Assembly: GCF_009711055.1 (NCBI RefSeq)
Contig: NZ_WMJY01000009.1
Span: forward strand, 1 to 64,000
Direction of reading: 5' to 3'
DNA from: Myroides pelagicus
Lineage (GTDB): Bacteria > Bacteroidota > Bacteroidia > Flavobacteriales > Flavobacteriaceae
DNA: 64,000 nucleotides
Shown piece after piece: positions 44,399 to 52,903 of this stretch. Numbering within the stretch: the first letter of the stretch is position 1; each line of letters begins with the position of its first letter. The notes under the pieces were generated by a model. It saw nothing but the letters and a program-made list of their open reading frames with translations, ran no database searches and had not been told where the DNA came from. Position numbers and translations under genes: made by a program.

Positions 44399-46576
44399 TT
44401 AATTTACTTTTTTTATGTAGTTATAATCTAGTTGTTTCTTTACTAAATCTGCATTCTTAACAGTTACAATTACCTCATCTCCTAATTGTAGTACATTCTT
44501 AGTTGCCTGACCAACCATAGCATATTGCTTTTCATCGAATACATAATAGTCATCTCTGATCTCTCGTACCCTTACCATTCCTTCACATTTATTATCGACA
44601 ATCTCTACATAAATTCCCCACTCTGTCACACCAGAGATAACACCCAAAAACTCTTGATCTTGATGCTTTTGCATATATTTGACCTGCATATATTTGATAC
44701 TATCTCTTTCTGCATTAGAGGCTAAGTTCTCCATAGATGAACAGTGCCCACACTTTTTCTCGTAGTCCTCTACTTTTACTGATGCTCCGTGGTCTAAGTA
44801 ATGTTGTAATAATCGATGAGCCATTACATCTGGATATCGACGAATTGGAGATGTAAAGTGTGAATAATAATCAAAAGCCAAACCGTAATGTCCGATATTG
44901 TTTGTCGAATAACTAGCCTTGCTCATCGTACGAATTGCTAAGGTATCTACTAAGTTTTGCTCCTTTTTCCCGTTTACATCTTTCAACAATTGATTTAAAG
45001 ACTGTGATATACCAGCCTTATCTCTTAAATTTAGTTTGTGTCCAAATCTCGATATGACATTTTGCAACGCAAATAACTTATCTTGATCTGGTTCGTCGTG
45101 AATTCGATAAATAAACGTCTTTTTCTGTTTCCCTATATACTCTGAAACCTTTCTATTCGCCAATAACATGAATTCTTCTATCAAGTGATTCGCTTCTTTT
45201 CCTTCTTTAAAGTAAACGCCAACAGGATTGTTGTTTTCATCTAACTTGAACTTCACTTCAATCTTATCAAACGAAATAGCTCCATAACTCATGCGTTTTG
45301 CTCGTAAGATATTTGCCAAATCATTAAGGGTCAATACAGCTTGCGCTACCTCTTCACTGATCTCTTGTTTTTCTCCTGTTATTGATATTTCAGCTGGCAC
45401 TACGCGATCCTTCGTCTCAATGATATATTGTGCTTCTTCATAAGCCATTCGTTGATCAGAATGAGTTACAGTACGTCCAAACCACTGATCTACTATCTCT
45501 GCTTTTTTATTTAATTGAAACACTGCAGAGAATGTAAACTTATCTTCGTTTGGTCGTAGCGAACAAGCAAAATTAGACAATACCTCTGGCAACATAGGTA
45601 TTGTTCTATCTACCAAATAGATTGATGTAGCTCGATTATAAGCCTCTTCATCTAGAATTGTACCTTCCTGCACATAATGAGATACATCAGCAATATGAAT
45701 ACCTATCTCGTAGTTCCCATTCTCTAATACTTGAAATGATAAAGCATCGTCAAAGTCCTTTGCGTCTTTTGGATCTATCGTAAAGGTCAATACTTCGCGC
45801 ATATCTCTACGCTTAGCAACTTCTTCTTCATTGATTGATGTATCTAGATTATTGGCAAAATCCTCTATCTCCTTTGGAAATTCTGCTGGAAGACCATACT
45901 CTGCCAAGATAGCGTGTATTTCCGTATTGTGCTCTCCTTGCTTTCCTAACACTTGAGTTACTCGACCAAATGGACTATCCGCTTTTTTCGGCCAATCTTC
46001 TATTTCTGCAATTACTACATCTCCACTCTTTGCTTCGCCAACTTTTTCCTTCGGTATAAAAATATCAGTGTACATCTTTGGATCTGCTGTTGACACAAAA
46101 GCAAAGTTCTTGTGTATTTCAATCGTTCCTACAAAGTGTGTTTTATGACGCTCAATAATTTCTACAACTTCTGCTTCTACTTTTTTACCTTTTCGTCTAT
46201 TGTATATATATGCTTTTACTAAATCTCCATCAAGGGCTTTGCGCAAGTTATTCGTCGGAATAAAAACATCTTCTTCTAATTCTTCACTGACCAAATAAGC
46301 CGTCTTACGCGTAGTCATATCAATGATTCCTTCAATGTAATTTGCCTCTGCTACAAACTGATACTTCCCTGGCTCTATCTCTTCTATCTTCCCTTTCGAT
46401 GCCAAGTGCTTTAGTTCTTTTATAATTTCATTTCTACCTTGAGTATCATTAATTTCTAATACTGCAGATACCTGCTTATAGTTCAAGGCTTTATTCCCAC
46501 TCATTGACAATGTTTGAAGTATCTTTCTAACAAAGTCAAACTCTTTCTTTTTCTTATTTTTAAATTTTTTAGTCAT
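44399..46576 (-). CDS. rnr: Ribonuclease R
   Basis: This processive 3'-5' exoribonuclease degrades structured RNA. Order of domains: an N-terminal helical region with a winged-helix feature (about 1-75), two cold-shock domains (about 80-230), the RNB catalytic domain (about 255-590, with the metal-binding DAKDFDDALS) and an S1 domain (about 640-720). The 725-aa length is normal. It leads an operon with the DUF2807 gene. Confidence 0.95.
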   Translation of the reverse strand: MTKKFKNKKKKEFDFVRKILQTLSMSGNKALNYKQVSAVLEINDTQGRNEIIKELKHLASKGKIEEIEPGKYQFVAEANYIEGIIDMTTRKTAYLVSEELEEDVFIPTNNLRKALDGDLVKAYIYNRRKGKKVEAEVVEIIERHKTHFVGTIEIHKNFAFVSTADPKMYTDIFIPKEKVGEAKSGDVVIAEIEDWPKKADSPFGRVTQVLGKQGEHNTEIHAILAEYGLPAEFPKEIEDFANNLDTSINEEEVAKRRDMREVLTFTIDPKDAKDFDDALSFQVLENGNYEIGIHIADVSHYVQEGTILDEEAYNRATSIYLVDRTIPMLPEVLSNFACSLRPNEDKFTFSAVFQLNKKAEIVDQWFGRTVTHSDQRMAYEEAQYIIETKDRVVPAEISITGEKQEISEEVAQAVLTLNDLANILRAKRMSYGAISFDKIEVKFKLDENNNPVGVYFKEGKEANHLIEEFMLLANRKVSEYIGKQKKTFIYRIHDEPDQDKLFALQNVISRFGHKLNLRDKAGISQSLNQLLKDVNGKKEQNLVDTLAIRTMSKASYSTNNIGHYGLAFDYYSHFTSPIRRYPDVMAHRLLQHYLDHGASVKVEDYEKKCGHCSSMENLASNAERDSIKYMQVKYMQKHQDQEFLGVISGVTEWGIYVEIVDNKCEGMVRVREIRDDYYVFDEKQYAMVGQATKNVLQLGDEVIVTVKNADLVKKQLDYNYIKKVN

Positions 46577-46925
46577 TTTCTTTTTTTATTTTTATCGAGT
46601 AATGAAACCCAATATTTATGCTTAAATGTACAAAATACAAACTGGTTTACTTGTATTTTATCAATTTTTTAAGTCCTATTTAATGATTACTTGACCTAAG
46701 GAATAGAATACGAGGAGTAAATTCTATCTAGATCCAACGGAGAGTAATACAAAAGTAAATACATTCTCGTGTATTTGCTAATATTTTCTAATAATTCAAC
46801 AATTCTTTAATCAAAATATCCTCGTTTATATACGAAAACACATCTTCTAAAGATAATATTTAATCCGTAAAAGTTTTCTCTTAATATTTTTTGTACTTTA
46901 GAAAAACCAACAAAAAACTAATTTT
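46577..46925. other. 349-base gap between divergent rnr and acyl-CoA synthetase genes
   Basis: No gene is seen. A hairpin with arms AAAATACAA (46632-46640) and TTGTATTTT (46651-46659) lies near the rnr side. The rest is AT-rich and probably holds promoters for both genes, though no clear TAnnTTTG element could be placed. Confidence 0.5.
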
Positions 46926-48539
46926 ATGAAAATGATCTCTTATGTGCATGGAGCTTCTTTAGTTCCACTGCTAGGCGAAACTATTGGTCAAAACTTAAAG
47001 AGGACTGTAGATAAATACCCTGACAAAGAAGCCATCGTCAGTGTCGGTCAGCAATATAGAGCAAGCTATAAAGAATTTTACGAACAGACGACTACAGTAG
47101 CAAAAAGCCTACTTGCAAAGGGAGTTGTCAAAGGTGACCGCGTCGGTATATGGGCTCCCAACTGCTACGAATGGGTATTGATGCAGTATGCTACTGCTCG
47201 AATTGGAGTTATTCTAGTCAATATAAACCCCGCATATCGTGCCCACGAATTAGAATTTGCAATTAATCAGTCCGAAATCTCGCTTATTGTTTCCGCAGAA
47301 AACTTTAAGACTAGCGATTATCGTCGTATGATTTCACTAGTTTTCGAGGACTGCCCTAGTCTAAGAGAAGTTGTCTTCTTGGGAGAAGAGTGGAATGCTT
47401 TCTTAGTAGAAGCTACCCATGTTTTAGATGACGATCTTCGTTTCATCGAAGACTCTGTTCAGTTTAGCGAACCCGTAAATATACAATATACCTCTGGAAC
47501 TACAGGATTCCCAAAAGGTGTGACACTTACACATCACAACATACTTAACAATGGATATTTCATTGGTGTACGACTAAAATATTCCGTAAAAGACAGAGTG
47601 TGTATTCCCGTACCTTTTTACCATTGCTTTGGTATGGTTATCGGCAATTTGTGTTGTACTGCTCATGCTGCTACTATTGTTATTCCTAGTGATGGATTTG
47701 ACCCTGAAAAAACACTACAAACTGTTCAAGACGAAAAATGTACTTCCCTCTATGGTGTACCTACTATGTTCATTGCCGAATTACAGTTACCCAATTTCAA
47801 AGATTACAACCTGACTTCTCTGCGAACAGGAGTAATGGCAGGTTCACTTTGTCCAGAAAGTGTAATGAAACGCGTAAAAGAAGAAATGCACATGGAAGAA
47901 GTAAGTATATGTTATGGTATGACTGAAACTTCTCCTGTATCCACACAAACACATATCGGAATTGATATTCGCAAACAAACAACAACTGTAGGTACTGTAC
48001 AAGACCACATTGAAATTAAAATTATCGATCCAGAGACTGGTAATATACTGCCCCGAGGAGAAGCTGGAGAACTGTGTACACGCGGATACTCTGTCATGCT
48101 AAAGTACTGGAATAACCGTACAATGACTGCTGAAGTGCTAGACGAAAACAGATGGATGCACTCTGGTGATTTAGCTACTATGGATGAAGAAGGTTATATC
48201 TCTATCACTGGTCGCATTAAAGACCTCATTATTCGGGGAGGAGAAAATATTTCTCCTAAGTGGATTGAAGATTTCCTTTACACTCACCCTGCAGTAGCAG
48301 ATGTACAAGTCATCGGCGTACCTAGCGAAAAATACGGAGAAGAAATCATGGCGTGGATCATACTGAAAAAAGATCATACTGTAACACCAGAAGAACTAAA
48401 AGCTTACTGTGATCAGAAAATTGCTCACTTTAGAATCCCTAAATATTGGAAATTTGTAACTGAATTTCCGATGACTATCTCCGGAAAAGTTAGAAAAGTA
48501 GAAATGAGACAAATAGCTGTAGAAGAATTAGGGTTATAA
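46926..48539 (+). CDS. AMP-binding acyl-CoA synthetase (FadD-like)
   Basis: This 537-aa enzyme of the ANL family activates a carboxylic acid through an acyl-adenylate and joins it to CoA. The P-loop YTSGTTGFPKG is near residue 189. The core motifs YGMTETSPV and GRIKDLIIRGGENI, and the C-terminal lysine region (ISGKVRK), are in place. It is closest in type to short/medium-chain and fatty-acyl ligases such as YngI/FadD. The substrate is unknown. It is a single gene. Confidence 0.9.
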   Translation: MKMISYVHGASLVPLLGETIGQNLKRTVDKYPDKEAIVSVGQQYRASYKEFYEQTTTVAKSLLAKGVVKGDRVGIWAPNCYEWVLMQYATARIGVILVNINPAYRAHELEFAINQSEISLIVSAENFKTSDYRRMISLVFEDCPSLREVVFLGEEWNAFLVEATHVLDDDLRFIEDSVQFSEPVNIQYTSGTTGFPKGVTLTHHNILNNGYFIGVRLKYSVKDRVCIPVPFYHCFGMVIGNLCCTAHAATIVIPSDGFDPEKTLQTVQDEKCTSLYGVPTMFIAELQLPNFKDYNLTSLRTGVMAGSLCPESVMKRVKEEMHMEEVSICYGMTETSPVSTQTHIGIDIRKQTTTVGTVQDHIEIKIIDPETGNILPRGEAGELCTRGYSVMLKYWNNRTMTAEVLDENRWMHSGDLATMDEEGYISITGRIKDLIIRGGENISPKWIEDFLYTHPAVADVQVIGVPSEKYGEEIMAWIILKKDHTVTPEELKAYCDQKIAHFRIPKYWKFVTEFPMTISGKVRKVEMRQIAVEELGL

Positions 48540-48553
48540 AAAGGAAAAAGTTT

Positions 48554-48561
48554 TAACTTTG
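48554..48561 (+). promoter_or_regulatory. -7 element upstream of rpiB
   Basis: TAACTTTG fits TAnnTTTG and lies 26 nt before the rpiB ATG. No good -33 is seen. Confidence 0.35.
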
Positions 48562-48587
48562 TCACGTATAACAGAACACAACGTAAA

Positions 48588-49019
48588 ATGAAAATTTCAA
48601 TCGGAAATGACCACGCAGGTCCAGAATACAAAAAAGCAATTGTCAAATACTTAGAATCAAAAGGAATTGAAGTAACTAACTATGGTACAGATTCTTTTGA
48701 CTCCGTTGACTATCCAGATTTTGGACACAAAGTAGCAAGTGATGTAGAAGAAGGAAAAGCTGACTTTGGTATCGTTATTTGCGGAAGTGGAAACGGTATT
48801 GCTATGACAGCAAACAAACACCAAGGCGTGCGTTGTGCGTTGTGCTGGACGAAAGAAATTGCTGAATTAGCAAGATTACACAATGATGCTAATGTAATTA
48901 GTATCCCTGCACGTTATACGTCAATTGAACAAGCAATTGCAATGGTTGAAACCTTCTTAAACACTGAATTTGAAGGTGGTAGACACCAAAACAGAGTTAG
49001 TAAAATTTCTTGCTCATAA
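48588..49019 (+). CDS. rpiB: Ribose-5-phosphate isomerase B
   Basis: RpiB interconverts ribose 5-phosphate and ribulose 5-phosphate in the pentose phosphate pathway. The family start NDHAGPEYK and the catalytic Cys region ICGSGNGIAM (about 64-73) are present, and the end fits the RpiB/LacAB family. The 143-aa length is normal. A strong terminator follows at 49047-49080. Confidence 0.95.
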   Translation: MKISIGNDHAGPEYKKAIVKYLESKGIEVTNYGTDSFDSVDYPDFGHKVASDVEEGKADFGIVICGSGNGIAMTANKHQGVRCALCWTKEIAELARLHNDANVISIPARYTSIEQAIAMVETFLNTEFEGGRHQNRVSKISCS

Positions 49020-49046
49020 CAAGTAATCAAAACGATAATAATCCAA

Positions 49047-49080
49047 AATAAGGAGCTGTTTTTATTAACAGCTCCTTATT
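49047..49080 (+). terminator. Terminator after rpiB
   Basis: AATAAGGAGCTGTT and AACAGCTCCTTATT form a 14-bp stem with a 6-nt loop and T tract. Confidence 0.85.
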
Positions 49081-49100
49081 TTTTTAGCTATTGATTTGTA

Positions 49101-49170
49101 ATGATCGGGATGTGGTCAGGACATGATCGAGATATTTTGTATTAAAAAGTCCCGACCATATCCCAATCAT
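49101..49170. repeat. Imperfect 22-bp inverted repeat
   Basis: Arms 49101-49122 and 49149-49170 match at 19 of 22 positions around a 26-nt loop. The loop starts with ATGATCGAGAT, a near-copy of the start of the left arm (ATGATCGGGAT). No T tract follows. It may be the remains of a mobile-element end or a regulatory site. Confidence 0.65.
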
Positions 49171-49463
49171 CACTTGACCTAAATAGTATCATAGCGGTAG
49201 CGAAGAGAGATTTATTCGTTTACAAAAACGCTAATTCCAAGTTGATCACTCTCTTTACACGTAGGCATACAACAAGAGTAATATACTAATGAACAAAAAA
49301 GAATATAATTGACTGTAAATCGAATCTGAGAAAAAAAAGACGTAAATCTGCTGTAAGAATGGTAGAACTGAACAGTTTTTAGTATGTTCGATCAGCATAG
49401 TGGCTATTTGTTGCTCAATTAAATAGTTGTGTTTTTCAACTGCATTATAAAAATAATAATTCA

Positions 49464-49663
49464 ATGGAAAGTCAAGAGAAAATATCAATCAATAATTTCG
49501 CAGGTGTTGAGGAATTAGAAATGGATATTAAGCTAATCAATATATTGATAGGTCCTCAAGATGTGGGGAAAAGTGTGGTGGTGAAGATGGTGAACTTAGT
49601 ATAGATATTCTTGGTGGATTAGATGATTTTATAAACGATAAAAATAAAATTAGAAAAGAGTAA
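49464..49663 (+). pseudogene. Remnant of an AAA/OLD-like ATPase gene
   Basis: From ATG 49464, 46 codons read like the start of an ABC/SMC-like ATPase: a strand ISINNFAGVEELEMDIK, then a Walker A motif GPQDVGKSVV, and a stop at 49602. In the next frame, from about 49590 to TAA at 49661, ELSIDILGGLDDF and a charged end look like the tail of such a protein. The simplest reading is that a gene of about 1 kb lost its middle by deletion. ATPases with this start are often found in defence or mobile regions, but this copy is too short to identify. Confidence 0.6.
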
Positions 49664-49786
49664 AGTACTAATTATATTGCTGAATTAAATATACAAGAGT
49701 AAATGTGATTTAGATATAGCATCTAATCAGAGAGAATACCACTATTGATACAGATAGGAATATTTGTAGTATTGTAAAGTAGCCTA

Positions 49787-50050
49787 TTACCTCTTAAACA
49801 AAATAAAAAAAACTGCTATTTGTATGGCCACAATAGCAAAAAACTTGACTTTAAAGGAGTCTTTAGAAATCTTATGCCTTAGCTTTTTCATCGCTATCCA
49901 ACCGCCAAGACTACCACCAAAGAAGCAGAGAGTAAGTAAATTTTTTTCCGCTACACGTCTACCATTTTTTATAGCTTTCTCCTTGTCGTATGCAAACATT
50001 GAAAATGCGAGATAGTTTATAATGATTAAGTAGGCTATTAAAAATTTCAT
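49787..50050 (-). CDS. DUF1294 membrane protein
   Basis: This 87-aa protein shows the DUF1294 hallmark MFAYDKEKAIKNGRRVAEKNLL, of which DKEKAIKNGRRVAE is diagnostic, then GGSLGGWIAMKKLRHK. There are two or three membrane helices (about 3-20, 43-55 and 70-85). Function unknown. It is a single gene, divergent from tex. Confidence 0.85.
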   Translation of the reverse strand: MKFLIAYLIIINYLAFSMFAYDKEKAIKNGRRVAEKNLLTLCFFGGSLGGWIAMKKLRHKISKDSFKVKFFAIVAIQIAVFFILFKR

Positions 50051-50106
50051 AAGATTTAATTATTGAAACAAAGGTAGTATTTTAGCTATTCTTAAAATAA
50101 TAAATT

Positions 50107-52230
50107 ATGACGTTGATAGAGTTTATTCAACAAGCTGTGAAGGCAAGTGCAAAAAGTATTGAGAGTACCATATTCTTGTTAGGAGAGGGCTGTACAATTC
50201 CTTTTATTGCTCGCTATAGAAAAGACAGAACTGGTAACTTAGATGAAGTGGTTATCGAAAAAATAGCTAAATACAGTGAATTATATGAAGGGATAGTCAA
50301 AAGAAAAGAATCTATACTTAACGCAATTGAAGAACAGGGTAAATTGACCGATGAATTAAAGACTAAGATTTCTAACAGTTATGATTTGACAGAAATAGAA
50401 GATTTATACCTACCTTATAAAAAAACGAGAAAAACAAAAGCTGATACAGCTAGGGAAAATGGTCTAGAACCATTAGCTAAAGTAATTATGTCTCAAAACG
50501 CTAATGATATCACCTCTATTGCTGAAAAGTATATAAATGACAAAGTAGGGAGTGAAGAAGACGCTATCCAAGGTGCATCTGATATTATTGCAGAGTGGAT
50601 TAATGAGAATATGTATCTGCGCAAGTCACTAAGAAGGAAGTTTCAACGCAATAGTATCATTAGCACAAAAGTAGTTAAAACAAAAAAAGAAGAAGAAGGG
50701 GCACAAAAATTTGAACAATACTTTGATTGGTCCGAACCAACGTATAAAATTCCCGCACACCGACTATTGGCAATCCTAAGAGCAGAGAAAGAAGGATATA
50801 TCAAATTTGGTGTAGGTATAGAGCGAGAAGAGGCAATTAGTTTTATCACAGACAATGTGGTGAAAGGAGCAAACCAATGTAGTCAAATTGTAGAAAAAGC
50901 AGCAGCTGATAGTTACAAACGCCTATTAGAACCCGCTTTAGCAAACGAAGCACTAGCTGAGGCAAAGGAAAAAGCAGATTTGAATTCGATTGGAGTGTTT
51001 GCAGATAACTTAACCCAGTTACTATTAGGCTCTCCTTTAGGCGAAAAACGCATACTCGCAATAGACCCAGGATATAAGACAGGTTGTAAAGTAGTCTGTT
51101 TAGACGAGCAAGGCGACTTACTCTACAACGAAACTATATATCCTCATGCGCCTCAGAAGGAAACAACAATGGCCATGAAAAAAATACGTTCAATGGTCAA
51201 TGCTTATAATATAGAAGCGATTGCTATTGGCAATGGAACAGCCTCTAGAGAAACAGAATTCTTCATCAAGAAGATTGCCTTTGACAAACCTGTACAAGTA
51301 TTTGTAGTCAATGAAGCAGGTGCTTCTATATATTCTGCCTCTAAAATTGCAAGAGAAGAATTTCCTTCTTATGACGTTACTGTAAGGGGAGCGGTGTCTA
51401 TCGGTCGCAGATTAGCCGATCCACTAGCAGAACTAGTGAAAATAGATGCTAAATCAATTGGTGTCGGACAATATCAACACGATGTCGATCAAACCTTATT
51501 GAAAAAGGAATTAGATAGTGTTGTGATGAAATGTGTTAACTCAGTAGGTGTAAATCTGAATACCGCAAGTAAATCACTACTAAGTTATGTTTCAGGAATT
51601 GGAGAAAAAATGGCTGACAATATCGTTCAATATCGTTCAGAAAATGGGCCATTTGAAAGCAGAACAGCACTAAAAAGAGTTCCTAGACTAGGAGAGAAGG
51701 CTTTTCAACAAGCAGCAGCCTTCGTTAGAGTTAAAAATAGTACTAACCCTCTAGATGACTCTGCTGTACACCCTGAAGCTTATGGTGTAGTAGAAAAAAT
51801 AGCCAAAGATATGAAGGTTTCTATAGGAGATATGATTTCAAATAAGGAGCTAATTGCCAGAATAGATACAAAACAATATATTACTGGTGAGGTTGGGATA
51901 CTTGCTTTACAAGATATTCTAAAAGAGTTAGAGAAACCAGGGCTAGACCCTAGACGCAGTGCTAAAGTTTTTGAATTTGACCCTAATGTAAAGCAGATTA
52001 CAGACCTTAATATTGGTATGGTTTTACCTGGGATTGTAAATAATATAACCAACTTTGGGTGCTTCGTAGATGTAGGAATTAAAGAAAGTGGATTGGTTCA
52101 TATATCTCAGCTCAAAGAAGGTTTTGTCTCTGATGTAAATGAAGTTGTTAAACTGCATCAACACGTTCAAGTTAAGGTAACAGATGTAGATTTAGGAAAG
52201 AAAAGAATACAATTAAGCATGATTTTATAA
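50107..52230 (+). CDS. tex: Tex family RNA-binding transcription factor
   Basis: Tex is a conserved cytoplasmic protein linked to transcription and RNA binding. Order of domains: an N-terminal helical region, a YqgF/RNase H-like domain (about 320-420, RILAIDPGYKTGCK), two helix-hairpin-helix motifs (about 485-560, LSYVSGIGEKMADNIV) and an S1 domain at the end (about 637-707). The 707-aa length is slightly short of the usual 720-780. A sigma-54-like promoter and a structured RNA follow right behind its stop. Confidence 0.95.
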   Translation: MTLIEFIQQAVKASAKSIESTIFLLGEGCTIPFIARYRKDRTGNLDEVVIEKIAKYSELYEGIVKRKESILNAIEEQGKLTDELKTKISNSYDLTEIEDLYLPYKKTRKTKADTARENGLEPLAKVIMSQNANDITSIAEKYINDKVGSEEDAIQGASDIIAEWINENMYLRKSLRRKFQRNSIISTKVVKTKKEEEGAQKFEQYFDWSEPTYKIPAHRLLAILRAEKEGYIKFGVGIEREEAISFITDNVVKGANQCSQIVEKAAADSYKRLLEPALANEALAEAKEKADLNSIGVFADNLTQLLLGSPLGEKRILAIDPGYKTGCKVVCLDEQGDLLYNETIYPHAPQKETTMAMKKIRSMVNAYNIEAIAIGNGTASRETEFFIKKIAFDKPVQVFVVNEAGASIYSASKIAREEFPSYDVTVRGAVSIGRRLADPLAELVKIDAKSIGVGQYQHDVDQTLLKKELDSVVMKCVNSVGVNLNTASKSLLSYVSGIGEKMADNIVQYRSENGPFESRTALKRVPRLGEKAFQQAAAFVRVKNSTNPLDDSAVHPEAYGVVEKIAKDMKVSIGDMISNKELIARIDTKQYITGEVGILALQDILKELEKPGLDPRRSAKVFEFDPNVKQITDLNIGMVLPGIVNNITNFGCFVDVGIKESGLVHISQLKEGFVSDVNEVVKLHQHVQVKVTDVDLGKKRIQLSMIL

Positions 52231-52253
52231 AAAAACACAACAAACACCTATCT

Positions 52254-52268
52254 TGGCACGATACTTGT
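52254..52268 (+). promoter_or_regulatory. Sigma-54-type promoter behind tex
   Basis: TGGCAC (52254-52259) and TTGT (52265-52268) with 10 nt between the GG and GT pairs match the -24/-12 layout, with GT in place of the usual GC at -12. The expected start is near 52280. There is no ORF behind it on the plus strand; tatA faces the other way. Confidence 0.6.
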
Positions 52269-52279
52269 ATTATTCTGAG

Positions 52280-52400
52280 TATCTAATTTGCACCAGATGC
52301 TACAAAAGAGTAGCGTTAATTAGATATTGGTTAAGTAGTGTTTTTATTATGTTTTATAAGTGAAATGCCTTTTTTAATTTAATTAAGAGGGGCATTTTTT
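52280..52400 (+). ncRNA. Candidate structured small RNA between tex and tatA
   Basis: The region begins at the predicted sigma-54 start. An outer stem TATCTAATT (52280-52288) pairs with AATTAGATA (52318-52326), and inside it GCTAC (52299-52303) pairs with GTAGC (52310-52314) around loop AAAAGA. A U-rich stretch and then a terminator hairpin (about 52362-52400) close the transcript at about 120 nt. No coding potential beyond an 8-codon reading frame is seen. It could be a known flavobacterial RNA class not recognised here. Confidence 0.6.
52362..52400 (+). terminator. Terminator of the tex/small-RNA region
   Basis: AAATGCC and GGCATTT arms enclose an AT-rich loop and are followed by TTTTTT. 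Confidence 0.65.
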
Positions 52401-52440
52401 CATTTATAACTATTTGCGTGAAATACAACATTATACAAAC

Positions 52441-52476
52441 AAAAAAAGCACTAATACCTAAAGGCACTAGTGCGTA
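52441..52476 (-). terminator. Terminator after tatA
   Basis: On the minus strand GCACTA and TAGTGC form a stem around GTGCCTTTAGGTAT, followed by TTTTTTT. Confidence 0.65.
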
Positions 52477-52498
52477 ATATCTTCAAAACGGAATAAGT

Positions 52499-52711
52499 TT
52501 ATTCTGTTTTACTGTCTTCTTTTGTCTCCTTTTTCGTTACTTGTTGAGCATTTTCCTCTTTAGTAGCATCTTTAAATTCTTTGATACCACTTCCAAGACC
52601 TTTCATCAACTCAGGTATTTTCTTTCCTCCGAATAACAATAAAATGATAGCAACAATCAAAATAATTTGCCAAGTACCTACCATACCTAAAAAAAAGTGT
52701 AATGCGTTCAT
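52499..52711 (-). CDS. tatA: Sec-independent protein translocase TatA/E
   Basis: TatA forms the protein-conducting part of the twin-arginine pathway in the inner membrane. A membrane helix (about 7-27, GTWQIILIVAIILLLFGG) is followed by the short amphipathic helix with FGGKKIPELMKGLGSGIKEFK, of which FGGKKIPEL is the family core, and a charged tail. The 70-aa length is normal. It is divergent from the M23-GH3-DUF6909 operon, the usual arrangement in this family of bacteria. Confidence 0.94.
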   Translation of the reverse strand: MNALHFFLGMVGTWQIILIVAIILLLFGGKKIPELMKGLGSGIKEFKDATKEENAQQVTKKETKEDSKTE

Positions 52712-52875
52712 AATAATTTGTTTGAAACATTAAGTCCCGCAAATATAGGAAGAAAAATGTAAAATGGTGAAATACGAATAAATTTATTATATATTTAAGA
52801 GTGTTTCCGATATTATAAATTACTTTTAGAGTGAATTAAAACAAAGGAAGTTAAAAGGGTAAGTAGTATAATTAC

Positions 52876-52883
52876 TATATTTG
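52876..52883 (+). promoter_or_regulatory. -7 element for the M23-GH3-DUF6909 operon
   Basis: TATATTTG fits TAnnTTTG and lies 21 nt before the ATG at 52904. A TTAA at 52851-52854 is a weak -33 candidate. Confidence 0.45.
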
Positions 52884-52903
52884 TTTATAAAAAGCGGCCA
52901 CTT

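Larger units (their letters stand above)
49020..49786. other. Decayed gene-poor gap between rpiB and a DUF1294 gene
   Basis: 767 bases containing the rpiB terminator, an imperfect 22-bp inverted repeat (49101-49170), and a broken ATPase gene (49464-49663). A minus-strand ORF (49255-49488) has no protein-like features. The rest shows nothing I can name. Confidence 0.65.

Noticed and set aside
46632-46659. Hairpin between rnr and the acyl-CoA synthetase gene as a terminator
   Set aside because: It lies between divergent genes, so no transcript should end there; may be chance in AT-rich DNA.
49255-49488. 77-codon minus-strand ORF after rpiB
   Set aside because: It has hydrophobic, low-complexity residues, no ribosome site and no conserved feature; it overlaps the start of the ATPase remnant.
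52298-52324. 8-codon frame (MLQKSSVN) inside the candidate small RNA
   Set aside because: It is too short to call, and the region is better explained by the stems; a leader peptide is not supported by any downstream gene on that strand.
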